Part shown: positions 10,434 to 20,975 of the stretch, piece after piece | Numbering within the stretch: position 1 is the stretch's first letter | How the letters are laid out: every line of letters begins with the position of its first letter | DNA from: an uncultured Candidatus Thioglobus sp. | GTDB lineage: Bacteria > Pseudomonadota > Gammaproteobacteria > PS1 > Pseudothioglobaceae | NCBI GenBank assembly: GCA_900180385.1 | Contig: FXLX01000005.1 | Coordinates: 1-64,000 of the forward strand | DNA: 64,000 bases | Reading direction: 5' to 3' | The notes under the pieces: model-generated | What the model was told of the DNA's origin: nothing | Database searches by the model: none | Seen by the model: only the letters and a program-made list of their open reading frames with translations | Program-made: the position numbers and the translations under genes

Positions 10434-11099
10434 CTAAATAACAACTTCACCCTGCTGGATTGGAAAAAATAGCGCTGTATTATCACCAATAATCTCAAGT
10501 TTAGCATTGTTCTTTTGCGCCAAATACTGCAAAGTTTTTTGACTAAAAAAACAAACATGTGTCGGGTCATTTTTGTAATACCAAGTGGCAAAATCAACCT
10601 TATTAGTTAATAGTTGCGTCATTACTGCCAGCACACCTTTGGGATTTAACAAAGAAAACAATCGGTCAATTTCAAACCTCGGATTAGGTAAATGCTCTAG
10701 CACTTCTGTTGCAGTAATAAAATCATACTTGCGTTCAAATACTTGGGTGTTATTAGCATAATACTTATCAAATAAATCAACCTCATGGCCTTCACTTTCA
10801 AACATTAAAGATAGTGTTGGACCTGGGCCACAGCCAAAATCCAAGCCTTTGGCTTGGGGTTTAATATGCTTTAAAACTGGATTAAAAACCGTTGACAGAA
10901 ACTGGCGATAGCCTTTGTCATTGGGGTTATTCTGATGAAGGTCATAACGGGATTTTTCATCCGCATTATTCAAATGAAAACGCTTAGGCAAAAACACTAA
11001 TTCACACTTAGAACAGCGTAAGTAGTGAGAATTCTCATTTGAATAATAAAGCTGAGTTTGGCTAGCGCCGCACAAGACGCAAGTAAAGTCTTGATTCAT
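10434..11099 (-). CDS. Class I SAM-dependent methyltransferase with N-terminal zinc ribbon
   Basis: CxxC...CxxC N-terminus (CVLCG/CSKCEL); 'GLDFGCGPGPTLSLMFE'; 'TEVLEHLPNP'. Confidence 0.85.
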   Translation of the reverse strand: MNQDFTCVLCGASQTQLYYSNENSHYLRCSKCELVFLPKRFHLNNADEKSRYDLHQNNPNDKGYRQFLSTVFNPVLKHIKPQAKGLDFGCGPGPTLSLMFESEGHEVDLFDKYYANNTQVFERKYDFITATEVLEHLPNPRFEIDRLFSLLNPKGVLAVMTQLLTNKVDFATWYYKNDPTHVCFFSQKTLQYLAQKNNAKLEIIGDNTALFFPIQQGEVVI

Positions 11100-11118
11100 T
11101 GTGCAGCACTCAAACTAA

Positions 11119-11601
11119 TTAGTGTGAACAAGATCCAGAATGGACGTGACCGTGCTCTAGCTCATCAACAGTTGCTTCTCTAACATTTTCAATACTAACG
11201 TTAAAGTGAAGCATTTGACCCGCCAAAGGATGGTTAGCATTAATCGTAACCGTCTTTTCATTGATTTTTTCAACATGAACAATAAATGGATTGCCCTGCT
11301 CATCTTGCGATTGCAATTCCATTCCTATTTCGATATTATCAATACCCTCTAACGCCTCTAAAGGAACCTCTTGAATGCCCTCTTCATGATGAGCGCCGTA
11401 GCCATCTTCTGGTGCAACAGAAACATCACAAGATTCACCAACTTTCATGCCTTCAAGCGCTTTTTCCAAACCAGGAATAATATTGCCATGACCTTGAATA
11501 AACGGCATAGGATCATTACCTTTGGATGAGTCAATTACATCGCCGGCATCGTTTTTAAGCGTGTAGTGCATTTCAACTACTGCGTCTTTTTTTACTGTCA
11601 T
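11119..11601 (-). CDS. slyD: FKBP-type peptidyl-prolyl cis-trans isomerase SlyD
   Basis: 'YTLKNDAGDVIDSS...GHGNIIPGLEKALEGMKVGE', IF domain and short His/Cys C-terminal tail. Confidence 0.9.
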   Translation of the reverse strand: MTVKKDAVVEMHYTLKNDAGDVIDSSKGNDPMPFIQGHGNIIPGLEKALEGMKVGESCDVSVAPEDGYGAHHEEGIQEVPLEALEGIDNIEIGMELQSQDEQGNPFIVHVEKINEKTVTINANHPLAGQMLHFNVSIENVREATVDELEHGHVHSGSCSH

Positions 11602-11656
11602 TTTTTCTCCTAGAATAAATTTAAATTTTTAGTTATTAGCTATGTAGGGGTGAATT

Positions 11657-12088
11657 TTATTTATTCAACCAGCGACCTTGTGCAAACCACAATAACCATG
11701 CTGCTATAAACAATCCAAACACACTGTCTTGAATCCAAGAATCAACAGAGTATTGCTTAACTACAAGTGCCGCCAAGAATAACACCAATACAGCAAAGCC
11801 AGTTTTACATTTGATACGATGCTTGCGTAGCTCATGTCTAGCGCAATGCAAAACTACATCAACTAAGTTCTTGAACGGGTAGATCAATAAGAAGATGATG
11901 ATTGGCGTTAAAATCACCGATAAAGCAATTGAAATAAATCCATCGACATCTGCCTCAACAAAACCCAAATAAGCGCCAATATCCATTCCTGCTAAGGTCG
12001 AGATAACATAATCTCCTGGAAGTGAAAGCCATTCAATAATCGTTTGTAATAATGCGTCGTTTGATGTGATATTTTCTGAATTGTTCAT
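11657..12088 (-). CDS. Hypothetical membrane protein
   Basis: ORF with 3-4 hydrophobic segments; start taken at MNNSENITSND. Confidence 0.55.
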   Translation of the reverse strand: MNNSENITSNDALLQTIIEWLSLPGDYVISTLAGMDIGAYLGFVEADVDGFISIALSVILTPIIIFLLIYPFKNLVDVVLHCARHELRKHRIKCKTGFAVLVLFLAALVVKQYSVDSWIQDSVFGLFIAAWLLWFAQGRWLNK

Positions 12089-12184
12089 AATTATTTTTTT
12101 AACTTTAGTGTGCGAATTATGCACTAAATGTATAAATTCAAGACAATAAAAAGGGCTTGCATCTCTGCAAACCCTTTAATAATA

Positions 12185-12260
12185 TGGTGGGGCGTGAGCG
12201 ATTTGAACGCTCGACCAGCGGATTAAAAGTCCGATGCTCTACCAACTGAGCTAACGCCCC
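12185..12260 (-). tRNA. tRNA-Lys (anticodon TTT), CCA encoded
   Basis: Reverse complement GGGGCGTTAGCTCAGTTGGTAGAGCATCGGACTTTTAATCCGCTGGTCGAGCGTTCAAATCGCTCACGCCCCACCA folds as a cloverleaf. Confidence 0.97.
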
Positions 12261-12330
12261 ATATTAGTTTTTCAGCACTAAGTGCGAAAAGTGAAATTAT
12301 ACATTATCCTTATTCAAAAACAACCAAAAA

Positions 12331-12609
12331 TTAAGCTTTATTTACCATTTCTTTTAAGCTTTTTCCTGGCTTAAAGAAAGGTACATATTTGGCTTCAACT
12401 TTCGTTCTTTCATTGGTTTTTGGGTTGACACCTTGACGTGCTTTTCGATGCTTTTTTATAAAAACACCAAAGCCTCTAATCTCTACCCCTTCACCCGATA
12501 CAATTGATTGTGTGACTCTATCAATGATTAAATCAACCATGTGCTTAATGTCTGATTTTGCAAGATTTGAGTTTTCTGTCAAGTTTTGAATTAAATCTGT
12601 TTTTTTCAT
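12331..12609 (-). CDS. ihfB: Integration host factor subunit beta
   Basis: HU/IHF family ('EIRGFGVFIKKHRKARQGVNPKT'), directly downstream of rpsA. Confidence 0.9.
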   Translation of the reverse strand: MKKTDLIQNLTENSNLAKSDIKHMVDLIIDRVTQSIVSGEGVEIRGFGVFIKKHRKARQGVNPKTNERTKVEAKYVPFFKPGKSLKEMVNKA

Positions 12610-12620
12610 AATTTCACCAT

Positions 12621-12659
12621 AAAAAAGGCCGCTTTGTATTTCTACGCAGCGGCCTTTTT
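12621..12659 (-). terminator. Rho-independent terminator/attenuator between rpsA and ihfB
   Basis: aaaaaaggccgct...agcggccttttt inverted repeat with T-tract. Confidence 0.8.
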
Positions 12660-12671
12660 ATTGACTAAGGG

Positions 12672-14348
12672 TTACTTATCTTTAGCTTGCTTAAGTAAGT
12701 CACCTAAAGTTGAACCAGTTGCATCATCAGAAGACTGCTTATTGTAGTCTGCCATTGCTGCTTGCTCCTCAACTGAATCTTTCGCTTTAACACTAACTGC
12801 GATATTACGAGATCTTCTGTCAACGTTCATAATCACAACTTCGATTTCAGCACCTGTCTTCAATACAGTAGTTGCATCTTCAACACGCTCTTGTGAAATT
12901 TCACCTGCTTTTAGGTAACCAGTGATATCTTCAGCAAGACCGATAACAGCACCACGAGGATCAACCTCTAAGATAGTACCCTTAACAATAGCACCCTTCT
13001 TATTAGCTGATGCATATTGCATAAAGTCATCTTCAGAAAGCTGCTTAATACCTAAAGAGATGCGCTCTTTTTCTGCATCAATATTAAGAATAACAACTTC
13101 TAATTCTTGACCTTTAGAATAGTTGGCAACTAACTCTTCAGAAGATTGCTTATCCCAAGAGATATCAGCTAAGTGAATTAGGCCATCGATGCCACCTTGT
13201 AAGCCAACAAATAAACCAAAGTCAGTAATTGACTTAACGTTTACGATGATTTTATCACCTTTGTTTTGAGTTGCCTCAAATGCTTCCCATGGGTTTTCTA
13301 ATGCTTGCTTCATTGATAATGAAATACGGTGCTTAGATTCTTGAACGTCTAATACTACTACGTCAACTTCTTGACCTAGCTTAACGATCTTAGAAGGGCG
13401 TGCATTTGCGTTAGTCCAGTCCATTTCAGAAACGTGAACCAAGCCTTCAACGCCGTCTTCGATGCGTACAAATGCTCCGTAGTCGGTAAGGTTAGAAACT
13501 GTACCAGTAACTTTCTTGCCGATAGGTAAGCGATCAGAAATGTTATCCCAAGGGCTGGCAGTAAGCTGCTTAAGACCTAGTGATACACGCATCTTCTCTT
13601 TGTCGTAGTTAAGTACCACAACTTTAATGTTGTCGCCAATTGTAAGCTTCTCAGATGGGTGATTAACACGCGTCCAAGAGATGTCTGTGATATGTAGCAA
13701 ACCGTCAACACCGCCAAGATCAACAAACGCACCGTAGTCAGCAAGGTTCTTAACGATACCGTCAATTTCCTTACCTTCTTCAAGTGTTTCAAGTAATGCT
13801 TCGCGATCAGCCGAATTAGCTTCTTGCATAACTGCTTTTCTAGAAATAACGATGTTATTTCTAACTTCATCCATTTTAATAACGATTGCTTCAATTTCTT
13901 GACCTGTAAGGTATGAGAAATCTTTAACAGGACGCACATCAACTAATGAACCTGGTAAGAACGCTTTAACAACGCCAATATCAACTGTAAGACCACCTTT
14001 AACAGCGCCAGTAACAATACCAGTAACAGTTTCTTTAGAATTCATTGCTGTTTCTAATGACTGCCATAACTTGATGCGTTTCGCTTCAGTGTGTGACAAT
14101 AATGTATTACCCAGGCCATCATCGATTGATTTAAGAGCGACTTCTACTACATCGCCTTCTGCAACTTCTAATTCACCTTGTGGGTTTTTAAATTCGTCTA
14201 GAGAGATAAAACCCTCTGATTTTAAGCCAACATTTACAATCGCTTTTTCACGATTAATGCTAACGACAGTACCCATTAATAAGGCACCTACTTTTACGTT
14301 TTGTTGTTCTACACTGTTCTCAAACAGTTCAGCAAATGATTCTGACAT
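12672..14348 (-). CDS. rpsA: 30S ribosomal protein S1
   Basis: Repeated S1 domains (DYGAFVDLGGVDGLLHITDISW etc.). Confidence 0.98.
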   Translation of the reverse strand: MSESFAELFENSVEQQNVKVGALLMGTVVSINREKAIVNVGLKSEGFISLDEFKNPQGELEVAEGDVVEVALKSIDDGLGNTLLSHTEAKRIKLWQSLETAMNSKETVTGIVTGAVKGGLTVDIGVVKAFLPGSLVDVRPVKDFSYLTGQEIEAIVIKMDEVRNNIVISRKAVMQEANSADREALLETLEEGKEIDGIVKNLADYGAFVDLGGVDGLLHITDISWTRVNHPSEKLTIGDNIKVVVLNYDKEKMRVSLGLKQLTASPWDNISDRLPIGKKVTGTVSNLTDYGAFVRIEDGVEGLVHVSEMDWTNANARPSKIVKLGQEVDVVVLDVQESKHRISLSMKQALENPWEAFEATQNKGDKIIVNVKSITDFGLFVGLQGGIDGLIHLADISWDKQSSEELVANYSKGQELEVVILNIDAEKERISLGIKQLSEDDFMQYASANKKGAIVKGTILEVDPRGAVIGLAEDITGYLKAGEISQERVEDATTVLKTGAEIEVVIMNVDRRSRNIAVSVKAKDSVEEQAAMADYNKQSSDDATGSTLGDLLKQAKDK

Positions 14349-14443
14349 ATTTTCTTCTTTGAGTTTGACCGGTAATTTTTTAGACTATTTACGGTATTAC
14401 GCCTAATGCATATCGGGTTAGTTTATTTATAAAGCTTAACCGC

Positions 14444-15121
14444 TTAAGCTTTAACCAGTTCGCTCACTTGAGCGATAACCTCATCCAATGATAACTCAGT
14501 GGTATCAATGACTAAGGCATCTTTTGCAGGTTTTAAAGGTGAATGTTTACGCGAACTATCACGAGCGTCTCTTGCTTCAACCTCTGCTAAGATTTGCGAT
14601 ATTATACCCTGATGACCTTGCGCTTGCAATTGTTTTAGGCGTCTATTAGCGCGTTCTTCACTGCTCGCAGTTAAGTAAACTTTATAGGTTGCATTTTTAA
14701 AAACCACCGTACCCATATCACGACCATCTGCCACCAAACCAGGTGAGGTAGCAAAATCCTGCTGACGCTTTAAAAGTGCAGCGCGAACCACGCCAATTGA
14801 AGCTATTTTTGAAGCCTTCTCGCCTGTTTTCTCTGTGCGTAAAATTTTAGATACATCCTTACCATCAAGATAAACACTGACTAGTTCACTATCTTTATGG
14901 GTTTTAAAGGCAAGATCTAGATTTTTGGCAATTTCTTCTAATGCATTTTCATCGGCAATATCTACACCTCTACTTTCAACTGCCAAAGCAAAAGCGCGAT
15001 AAATAGCACCAGAATCTAATAAATCCCAACCTTGTTGCTGTGCAACAACTCGAGCAACCGTACCTTTACCAACGCCACTTGGTCCGTCAATGGTTAAAAC
15101 TGAAATTATATTTTGACTCAT
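14444..15121 (-). CDS. cmk: Cytidylate kinase
   Basis: 'TIDGPSGVGKGTVARVVA', 'VADGRDMGTVVF'; upstream of rpsA. Confidence 0.96.
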   Translation of the reverse strand: MSQNIISVLTIDGPSGVGKGTVARVVAQQQGWDLLDSGAIYRAFALAVESRGVDIADENALEEIAKNLDLAFKTHKDSELVSVYLDGKDVSKILRTEKTGEKASKIASIGVVRAALLKRQQDFATSPGLVADGRDMGTVVFKNATYKVYLTASSEERANRRLKQLQAQGHQGIISQILAEVEARDARDSSRKHSPLKPAKDALVIDTTELSLDEVIAQVSELVKA

Positions 15122-15456
15122 TTATCTACACCTTTAAACTCAGACACTCTAATTTTTCCATTAACCACTCTTGATTGGCGTTTATCAAGTTTGTTCATTT
15201 TTTTCCAAAAAGCCTGATTAAGATCAAAATCAGCACTAATCGCTGTACCCATGAGTAAAATCAATAAATCTGCTGATTCTTCTGCCAAGTCTTCATTAGA
15301 TTTTCCTTTGGTTACGCAAGCCGATATCTCGCCCAATTCTTCCGCCATTAGTGCCACACGATAAGTCAAATCTTCACCACCATTATTTTTAAAATCGTGT
15401 TTATTATGAAAATCTTGAATAGCTGTTAGCATATCCTGATAAGAATTTTTATTCAT
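15118..15456 (-). CDS. MazG-like nucleotide pyrophosphohydrolase
   Basis: 'ALMAEELGEISACVTKG...EESADLLILLMG' EExxE/ExxD MazG-type motif. Confidence 0.8.
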   Translation of the reverse strand: MNKNSYQDMLTAIQDFHNKHDFKNNGGEDLTYRVALMAEELGEISACVTKGKSNEDLAEESADLLILLMGTAISADFDLNQAFWKKMNKLDKRQSRVVNGKIRVSEFKGVDK

Positions 15457-15884
15457 GTATTTTTTTCCACTACTTTTTGGCATAACTTAACAAACTCATT
15501 TAAAGATAAATCATTTTTTGCGTCATTCGTGCGCCAAACACATATTTTAAAATTTGCCGAACCTGTTCCATCACCAACATGGTCAACACTTGGCAATAGG
15601 GCAAATTTTTTCTTATACTTTCGTCTACCTTTTTTGGCTTCTTCATTGTTCCACTTACTTAGTAAATTCCAGTTTAATCTTTCACCCGTGTAAACATCTA
15701 ACTCACCACACTCACACACAGCCTGATGAATGGCTTCTTTATATTCTTTATTGGTTGATTTGGTGTTGCCCCTTTTTTTATCCCTTTCAAAATGTGTATG
15801 TGCTTTTCTTGTCAACCACTTCTCATAATCAGCCTGAGAATGGAAATCTATTAAAAAATTAGGTTGTTGGTATTTTTTTGTCAT
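15453..15884 (-). CDS. HNH-like nuclease family hypothetical protein
   Basis: 'AVCECGELDVYTGERLNW...LLPSVDHVGDG...FKICVWRTNDAKNDLSLNEFVKLC' resembles a beta-beta-alpha-Me core (DH...N...K). Confidence 0.5.
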   Translation of the reverse strand: MTKKYQQPNFLIDFHSQADYEKWLTRKAHTHFERDKKRGNTKSTNKEYKEAIHQAVCECGELDVYTGERLNWNLLSKWNNEEAKKGRRKYKKKFALLPSVDHVGDGTGSANFKICVWRTNDAKNDLSLNEFVKLCQKVVEKNT

Positions 15885-15926
15885 TTTTTTTAACTTTCAC
15901 TTCAACACTTCCTCTATTTAAACGAG

Positions 15927-16036
15927 TATTTTCGTTTTGTACAAGGCAGATATTTCAAAATACGAGGGAGCATAGGTGAAACTATGTGACTGAATATTTT
16001 TAAACATCTAACACAGTAGAAAATGCAAAGACGAAA
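15927..16036. repeat. Long imperfect palindrome (MITE-like or structured RNA element)
   Basis: TTTCGT(T)TTGTA...AGATATTTCAAAATA...CATAG-gtgaaa-CTATG...TATTTTTAAACATCT...TGCAAAGACGAAA pair as nested arms. Confidence 0.55.
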
Positions 16037-16037
16037 T

Positions 16038-17525
16038 TTAAGTTTCAGGGCGCATATGCGGGAATAACAATACATCACGAATAGAAGCAGAATCGGTAAA
16101 CAACATTACCAAGCGATCAATGCCAATACCCTCACCAGCCGTTGGCGGCATGCCGTATTCCAGTGCACGAATGTAGTCAGCATCGTAATGCATGGCTTCA
16201 TCATCGCCCGCATCTTTCTCAACCACTTGCGCTTTAAAACGCTGTGCTTGATCTTGAGCATCATTAAGCTCAGAAAAACCATTAGCAATTTCACGTCCAC
16301 CAATGAACAATTCAAAACGATCAGTAATAAACGGATTGTCGTCATTACGACGTGCTAAAGGCGAAACTTCAGTTGGATACTCGGTAATAAAAGTTGGTTG
16401 CATGAGTTTTTCTTCAACGGTGGCCTCAAAAATCTCAATTTGGATTTTGCCCAAGCCCCAATTATCTTTAACTTCAATACCTAATTTTTTAGCCGTTGCT
16501 TTAGCATTGTCTTTATTTAAATCCTGCGCACTAAAACTCGGATTGTATTCAAGAATCGAATCAAACACACTAATGCGATTAAACCCTTTAGAGAAGTCAA
16601 AATCATCACCCTGGTAATGAATTGTAGCACTGCCACAAACATCAACAGCAATACCGCGAAACAGCTTTTCAGTAAGATCCATTAAATCATGGTAAGTGGC
16701 ATAAGCTTGATAGAATTCAATCATAGTAAATTCAGGATTATGACGTGTTGACAGACCTTCATTTCTGAAATTACGGTTAATTTCAAACACTCTGTCCATG
16801 CCACCAACAACCAGGCGCTTTAAATAAAGCTCTGGGGCAATACGCAAATACATATCAATATCTAATGCATTATGATGCGTCTCAAACGGCTTAGCGGTCG
16901 CACCACCAGGAATAGTTTGCAACATTGGGGTTTCCACCTCCATGAAATCTGCATCATTAAAAAAGTGTCGAATATAAGTAACAATTGCACTGCGGCGTTT
17001 AAAGGTACTACGTACCTCTTCATTGATAATTAAATCAACATAGCGCTGACGATAGCGGGTTTCTTGATCCGACAAGCCGTGAAATTTTTCAGGTAATGGG
17101 CGTAATGATTTGGTTAATAGCTTAATGCTGTCAACCCGTATTGAAAGCTCGCCAACATTGGTTTTAAATAGCGTACCCATTGTGCCTACAATGTCACCAA
17201 TATCCCATTTTTTAAATTGCTCGTTGTAAAAATTTTCAGGCAATTCATCACGAGTAACAAACACTTGGATTCTAGCACTTGAATCTTGCAGAGTAGCAAA
17301 GCTAGCTTTACCCATTACGCGCTTAAGCATCATTCGACCAGCAATAGAAACCTTGATAGATTTCTGTTCTAATTCTTCTTTAGAAAACTGATCAAAATCA
17401 TTAATGAGATCTTGAGCTAAATGTTCAGGTTTAAAATCATTAACAAAAGGATTGCCAACTTCTCTTAGCTTGTCTAATTTTGATTTTCTTTCAGTGATTA
17501 ATTTATTATCGTCTTGATTACTCAT
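16038..17525 (-). CDS. lysS: Lysyl-tRNA synthetase
   Basis: Class II aaRS motifs ('[16 protein letters not shown]', '[24 protein letters not shown]', '[12 protein letters not shown]'). Confidence 0.98.
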   Translation of the reverse strand: MSNQDDNKLITERKSKLDKLREVGNPFVNDFKPEHLAQDLINDFDQFSKEELEQKSIKVSIAGRMMLKRVMGKASFATLQDSSARIQVFVTRDELPENFYNEQFKKWDIGDIVGTMGTLFKTNVGELSIRVDSIKLLTKSLRPLPEKFHGLSDQETRYRQRYVDLIINEEVRSTFKRRSAIVTYIRHFFNDADFMEVETPMLQTIPGGATAKPFETHHNALDIDMYLRIAPELYLKRLVVGGMDRVFEINRNFRNEGLSTRHNPEFTMIEFYQAYATYHDLMDLTEKLFRGIAVDVCGSATIHYQGDDFDFSKGFNRISVFDSILEYNPSFSAQDLNKDNAKATAKKLGIEVKDNWGLGKIQIEIFEATVEEKLMQPTFITEYPTEVSPLARRNDDNPFITDRFELFIGGREIANGFSELNDAQDQAQRFKAQVVEKDAGDDEAMHYDADYIRALEYGMPPTAGEGIGIDRLVMLFTDSASIRDVLLFPHMRPET

Positions 17526-18196
17526 AAGAGTTGGCTCTGTGTTTTATGTTCTAATTCTTGCCGTGCCAATTGCTTGGCTTTGATTAAATCCTGTTTAGAC
17601 TGCATCATATTATCCATGCGCTTGTATAAGGTGCCACGATTATAATAGGCTTGATAAAAATTTGCATCCAATTCAATGGCTTTATTTAGATCTTCTAAAG
17701 CAAGCTCATCTTTATTGATTTTAATGTAAGCATTACCTCGATTATAAATAGCGGCAATGTAGTTCTCATCCAGGGAAATAGCTTGAGAATAAGCATTAAT
17801 TGCCTCATCATTTTGTTCTAATCGATCATAACAATTACCCAAATTATTAAAAGCACCGCTATCAGTATTATTAAGCTCAATAGCTTGCTCAAAATAGCCG
17901 ATAGCTGAACTAAAATTTTCTTTTTCTTGCTCTAAATAAGCCAAACAAAAATACGCCTCAGCACTATTTGGATTGGCCTGAATGGCATTTGACATGCTTT
18001 CAATTGCCAAATCGTCACTACCTTGCAACTGATGCAAATTTCCCAAACTTAAATAAGCATTGGCTTTTAAATTATCATCAACAGATGGATGATTAATTAA
18101 GCCATTCCAAGCTTGAATAGCCAAAGATAAATCGTTATTTTTTTGATGTGTATAAGCCTCAACCATCAGCTCACTTAATTCTTTTTCTATGCTCAT
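17522..18196 (-). CDS. Tetratricopeptide repeat protein
   Basis: Tandem TPRs ([31 protein letters not shown]...). Confidence 0.85.
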   Translation of the reverse strand: MSIEKELSELMVEAYTHQKNNDLSLAIQAWNGLINHPSVDDNLKANAYLSLGNLHQLQGSDDLAIESMSNAIQANPNSAEAYFCLAYLEQEKENFSSAIGYFEQAIELNNTDSGAFNNLGNCYDRLEQNDEAINAYSQAISLDENYIAAIYNRGNAYIKINKDELALEDLNKAIELDANFYQAYYNRGTLYKRMDNMMQSKQDLIKAKQLARQELEHKTQSQLL

Positions 18197-18594
18197 GTTA
18201 GGGTGATGATTAACTTTCTAGTGTTTTTTCCAGCACGATGTTCATACAGATACAGACTTTGGTATTTACCCAAAGCAAGCTCTCCCTGAATAATTGGAAT
18301 GGTTTTTGCTTCGCCAGTGAGAATCGCTCTAATATGTCCAGACATATCAAAATCACCCTCTCCATCATGTCGATAATTAGGATTTGCATCAGTCACGCTG
18401 GCTTTAAAATAATCCTCTACATCAAGCAGCAAATTAGGATCTTCATTGCCAGTAATCATTAATGATGCCGAAGTATGGGTAACAAATACATGGCACAACT
18501 GCGCAGATGCGTTGTTAATTAATTCATTAACTTGAGTGGTAATTTCAACAGCACCTCGCCCATCAGTACTAACGATTATTTCATGTTGACTCAC
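18193..18594 (-). CDS. YjbQ family protein (UPF0047)
   Basis: 'CHVFVTHTSASLMITGNEDPNLLLDVE', 'YRHDGEGDFDMSGHIRAILTG'. Confidence 0.9.
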   Translation of the reverse strand: MSQHEIIVSTDGRGAVEITTQVNELINNASAQLCHVFVTHTSASLMITGNEDPNLLLDVEDYFKASVTDANPNYRHDGEGDFDMSGHIRAILTGEAKTIPIIQGELALGKYQSLYLYEHRAGKNTRKLIITLT

Positions 18595-19058
18595 TTTAAT
18601 AAATCCTTAGCCTTACTCGTGTCAATTATTGGTGCTTGAGTGTTTTTTCTACGCTTAAATGATCGAACAAAAAAGAAAATACCGAATAATAAAAAGGCAA
18701 ATGGTGCATACCACAATAAATAAGTATTAATATTAACAGGTGGCTTAAATACAACAAAATCACCATATCGATCAGTCATATAACGGCGAATTTGATCATC
18801 TGTTTTTTGGGTAGTGATCAGCTCTCTAACCTTTTCACGCAAGTCTTTAGCAAGGCCAGCATTGGATCCGCCAATACTTTGGCCTTGACAAACTGGGCAG
18901 CGAATCTCATCAATCAAATTGCGGTAACGCTGTTCTTGTTGTGTATTAACAAAGCTATTTGCTTCAATACTTTCAGCAAATACAGGTTGAAAAATTAATA
19001 GCATAATACACAAGCCAACTCTTTTAACTAGCGCCATTGTTTGGGTAAAATTTTGCAT
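18591..19058 (-). CDS. ccmH: Cytochrome c-type biogenesis protein CcmH
   Basis: 'IRCPVCQGQSIGGSNAGLAKDLREKVRE', 'MTDRYGDFVVFKPP'. Confidence 0.93.
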   Translation of the reverse strand: MQNFTQTMALVKRVGLCIMLLIFQPVFAESIEANSFVNTQQEQRYRNLIDEIRCPVCQGQSIGGSNAGLAKDLREKVRELITTQKTDDQIRRYMTDRYGDFVVFKPPVNINTYLLWYAPFAFLLFGIFFFVRSFKRRKNTQAPIIDTSKAKDLLK

Positions 19059-19121
19059 ACTTAACTTTTTAATCTTAAAACCTAGATTTTACACTCGTCA
19101 GACGTTGTAAAAAGGAGATCC

Positions 19122-20975
19122 ATGCCATTAATTACACTTGATAACATTTCTTTGAGCTTTTCAGATAAGCCAATTTTGAATCAAGTCAGCTCTACCATTC
19201 TTAAAGGTGACAAAATTGCACTGATCGGTCGAAATGGTGAGGGGAAATCAACTTTCATGCGTATTTTGGCAGGCACAATTGAGCCTGATGATGGCAAGTT
19301 AAAGATTAAAAATGGTATCACTGTTAGCTATTTAGAGCAAACACCACCCGAAGATAACGATAAAACTCTATTTGATATTGTTGCCGAAGGTCTGAGTGAA
19401 ATTGGTGACATTCTAACTAAATATCAACATCTAATTAAACAAGGTAAGCTTGATGAAGCTGGAAAATATCAACAAAGAATTGACCAACTTGATGGCTGGC
19501 AATATCTACATAAAATTGAAGCCACTCTTAATCGCTTCAACTTAAATGGTGACACAACGCTTGCTACCCTATCTGGCGGTTGGCGCAGACGTGTTATGCT
19601 GGCTCGAGCTCTCATTCAAGAGCCGGATGTTTTACTATTTGATGAGCCGACCAACCACATGGATATTACCGCCATTCTTGACTTAGAAAGAATGCTCAGA
19701 GAATATCATGGCACCTTAATTTTAATTAGCCATGATCGCTCGTTTGTTGCAGGCATTGTTAACAAGGTTTTTGATTTGGACCGTGGTAATTTAAGTGTGT
19801 TTGAATGCGGCTATCGAGATTACGTTAAACGTAAAGATGAGCAATTGCATGCAGAAGAACTTGCCAATGTTCGCTTTGATAAAAAACTCGCCCAAGAAGA
19901 AACCTGGATCAGACAAGGTATTAAAGCGCGTCGTACCCGTAATGAAGGCAGAGTGCGAGCCTTGAAAGATATGCGCAGCTCTTTTATCAACCGTCGAGCC
20001 AAAAAAGGCAATGTAAAAATTCATGCACTTGAAGACGAAAACAGATCCTCTAAAGTTGTATTTGAAGTTAAGAAAATTTCTTACGAGATTGCAGACCTGA
20101 CACTTATTAAAGACTTCTCTATGCTGGTGTTAAAAGGTGAAAAAATCGGCATCATTGGCGGCAATGGCACTGGAAAATCAACCTTTATCAAATTACTATT
20201 AGATGAGCTACAGCCCAGAAAAGGCTACATTCGTCGATCAAAAACTATTCAGCTGGCCTATTTTGATCAAATGCGTGAAAACCTTGATCCTAATATGAAA
20301 GCCATGGACTTTGTTTCAGGTGGTCGTGAGCATATCGATGTTGGTGGCAAGAGTAAGCACATTATTGGTTATTTGCGTCAATTTTTGTTTACTGGCAAAC
20401 AAGCCATGGCGCCGATCAAAATGTTTTCTGGTGGTGAAAAAAATCGACTCATGTTGGCTAAAATTCTTTCACAGCCTGCCAACCTTTTAGTTCTCGATGA
20501 GCCTACCAACGACCTTGATGTTGAAACCTTGGAATTACTAGAAGAAATGCTAGTAGATTACAAGGGAACACTAATCCTTATTTCTCATGATAGAACCTTC
20601 TTAAATAACGTTGTTGGCTCTACTGTGGTACTTGATGGCGATGGCGTGATTAATCAATACGCTGGTGGTTATGATGATTATCTAATTCAAAAACAAGATA
20701 AGATAATTGCCGAAAAACCGAAGAAAAAACCCAAAGAAAAAGTACAACAAATAGCTGTTCAAACTAATAAAAAACTAACCTACAAGCAACAACAAGAGCT
20801 TAAAAGTTTACCCGGAAAAATCGAAAAGACTGAAATAGAAATTGGTGAAATTCAACTACAATTATCAGATCCTGAATTTTTTCAAACTGACAAATCTCAA
20901 GATGCACTTATTCGCTTAGCCAGATTAGAGGCTGATTTAGAGCGATATTTTGATAAATGGGGAGAATTAGAATGA
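19122..20975 (+). CDS. uup: ABC-F family ATPase (Uup-like)
   Basis: Two ABC domains and a C-terminal coiled coil ('KKLTYKQQQELKSLPGKIEKTEIEI'). Confidence 0.88.
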   Translation: MPLITLDNISLSFSDKPILNQVSSTILKGDKIALIGRNGEGKSTFMRILAGTIEPDDGKLKIKNGITVSYLEQTPPEDNDKTLFDIVAEGLSEIGDILTKYQHLIKQGKLDEAGKYQQRIDQLDGWQYLHKIEATLNRFNLNGDTTLATLSGGWRRRVMLARALIQEPDVLLFDEPTNHMDITAILDLERMLREYHGTLILISHDRSFVAGIVNKVFDLDRGNLSVFECGYRDYVKRKDEQLHAEELANVRFDKKLAQEETWIRQGIKARRTRNEGRVRALKDMRSSFINRRAKKGNVKIHALEDENRSSKVVFEVKKISYEIADLTLIKDFSMLVLKGEKIGIIGGNGTGKSTFIKLLLDELQPRKGYIRRSKTIQLAYFDQMRENLDPNMKAMDFVSGGREHIDVGGKSKHIIGYLRQFLFTGKQAMAPIKMFSGGEKNRLMLAKILSQPANLLVLDEPTNDLDVETLELLEEMLVDYKGTLILISHDRTFLNNVVGSTVVLDGDGVINQYAGGYDDYLIQKQDKIIAEKPKKKPKEKVQQIAVQTNKKLTYKQQQELKSLPGKIEKTEIEIGEIQLQLSDPEFFQTDKSQDALIRLARLEADLERYFDKWGELE

